This document shows positions 6,574-7,237 of a DNA stretch of 7,237 nucleotides, in pieces. A program made the position numbers and the translations under genes. The DNA lies in assembly GCA_014729315.1 (NCBI GenBank), contig WJKD01000936.1, forward strand, positions 1-7,237, in the 5' to 3' direction. This stretch comes from Promethearchaeota archaeon. GTDB lineage: Archaea; Asgardarchaeota; Lokiarchaeia; Sigynarchaeales; SOKP01. Positions within the stretch are counted from its first letter, which is position 1. The number at the start of each line of letters is the position of its first letter. The notes below the pieces were generated by a model. It saw only the letters and a list, made by a program, of their open reading frames with translations. It had not been told where the DNA came from and ran no database searches.

Positions 6574-7237
6574 TTAACTTTTCCTTAACAGTTTTAAGGA
6601 TTTGTTTAGTGCTTTAAACGAATCTTTGTTTTTTGCTAAATTGTTTTGAATTACATCAATTTTAGAATTTAAATTTTCAATTTCATTATTTATTTCTTTT
6701 TTTGTTTTCTCGAATTTCTTGATTAGCATCTCAGAAAAGGTTTCATGATTTCGCTCGATAAAATCAGAATTTTCAGAAAGATTAGTGTTTAGATATTTAG
6801 TTAAACTTTCTACATTCTTACTTAAATCATAGAATTTTTCCATTCTGTCTATTAAGACATGATTTTTATCTTTAATCTCTGAAGAAAAATTCTCGAAAAA
6901 GTTCTGTAATATCTTTTGAAGTTCACTTTCAAGTTCATTTTCTTTCTCTTTTATATTGTTTGTGGAATTCTTTTGACTATCTAACAAGGAATTAGTAATT
7001 ACGTTAATATTCTCTCTGAAATCGCTTATAATATCATTTATACTTTTTTCAAACCATCTTTCAATTTTCTCCATACCGAATTTTACATTATTCTTGACAT
7101 TCGTAGCTGAATTTTTAATAAGTTCTGATGCCTTCACTCCGCAATTTTCAATATCACTTTTCCAATTTTTTAATTCTGATGTTAATAAGGAAACTAAGAG
7201 ATGAGAGGGCTTGGTGACTTCTTCTTTGAACTTAGAA
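6574..7237 (-). CDS. C-terminal part of a coiled-coil protein, 5' end outside the window
   Basis: The minus-strand frame ending with TAA at 6574-6576 stays open to the right edge: 220 sense codons (6577-7236) are visible and the beginning lies beyond 7237. The GTG at 7135-7137 is in frame but is not a convincing start, because the frame continues without a stop upstream of it (residues include SHLLVSLLTSELKNW). The visible part is rich in Lys, Glu, Asn, Ser and Leu/Ile in a heptad-like spacing, with almost no Gly or Pro, so it is probably a long alpha-helical coiled coil. No catalytic motif or membrane segment is seen. The missing N-terminus would decide its job: a regulator with an N-terminal DNA-binding domain, a cytoskeletal-type protein or a signalling helix would all fit. 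Confidence 0.75.
   Translation of the reverse strand, partial: SKFKEEVTKPSHLLVSLLTSELKNWKSDIENCGVKASELIKNSATNVKNNVKFGMEKIERWFEKSINDIISDFRENINVITNSLLDSQKNSTNNIKEKENELESELQKILQNFFENFSSEIKDKNHVLIDRMEKFYDLSKNVESLTKYLNTNLSENSDFIERNHETFSEMLIKKFEKTKKEINNEIENLNSKIDVIQNNLAKNKDSFKALNKSLKLLRKS

Overview
This is an AT-rich window that reads as archaeal. Ribosome-binding sites match parts of the archaeal consensus AGGAGGTGAT. One gene has a TATA-like element about 36 bp upstream of its start. The copper-pump transcript runs into long oligo-T tracts with no hairpin, which is the archaeal style of termination. No bacterial -35/-10 promoter stands out. The Lys/Asn/Ile-rich proteins and the large membrane protein of no recognised family, with winged-helix-like tails, would fit a low-GC archaeon such as an Asgard (Lokiarchaeia-like) lineage. 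That lineage assignment is inference only.

Layout. Positions 23-3274 (+) encode a 1083-residue Cu(I)-exporting P1B-type ATPase (CopA). Its C-terminus carries an unusual array: two YHS domains followed by two copies of a Cys/His/Met-rich module. Positions 3322-3498 (+) encode a 58-residue stand-alone relative of that module, almost certainly co-transcribed. The stop of this small gene overlaps by 4 bp the stop of a convergent 826-residue gene (3495-5975, -). That gene encodes a polytopic membrane protein with two predicted cytosolic winged-helix regions separated by a charged helix. The start of this gene faces a 271-bp AT-rich spacer with promoter-like and repeated elements. Next is a 92-residue possible small winged-helix protein (6247-6525, +). 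A 48-bp convergent gap with a perfect 8-bp inverted repeat follows. The last feature is the 3' part of a coiled-coil gene (6574 to beyond 7237, -), which is open through the right edge of the window.

How the genes may work together. The ATPase and the small protein form a copper-handling unit: the pump exports Cu(I), and the three Cys/His/Met modules (two fused, one free) look like metal-binding parts that could deliver or sense metal. The linker before the last fused module looks like an absorbed intergenic region, with poly-A, a strong Shine-Dalgarno sequence and an in-frame ATG. This suggests a former separate gene or a second protein made from inside the pump gene. The three rightmost genes have no visible functional link to copper. 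The 826-residue protein is the main uncharacterised item in the window.
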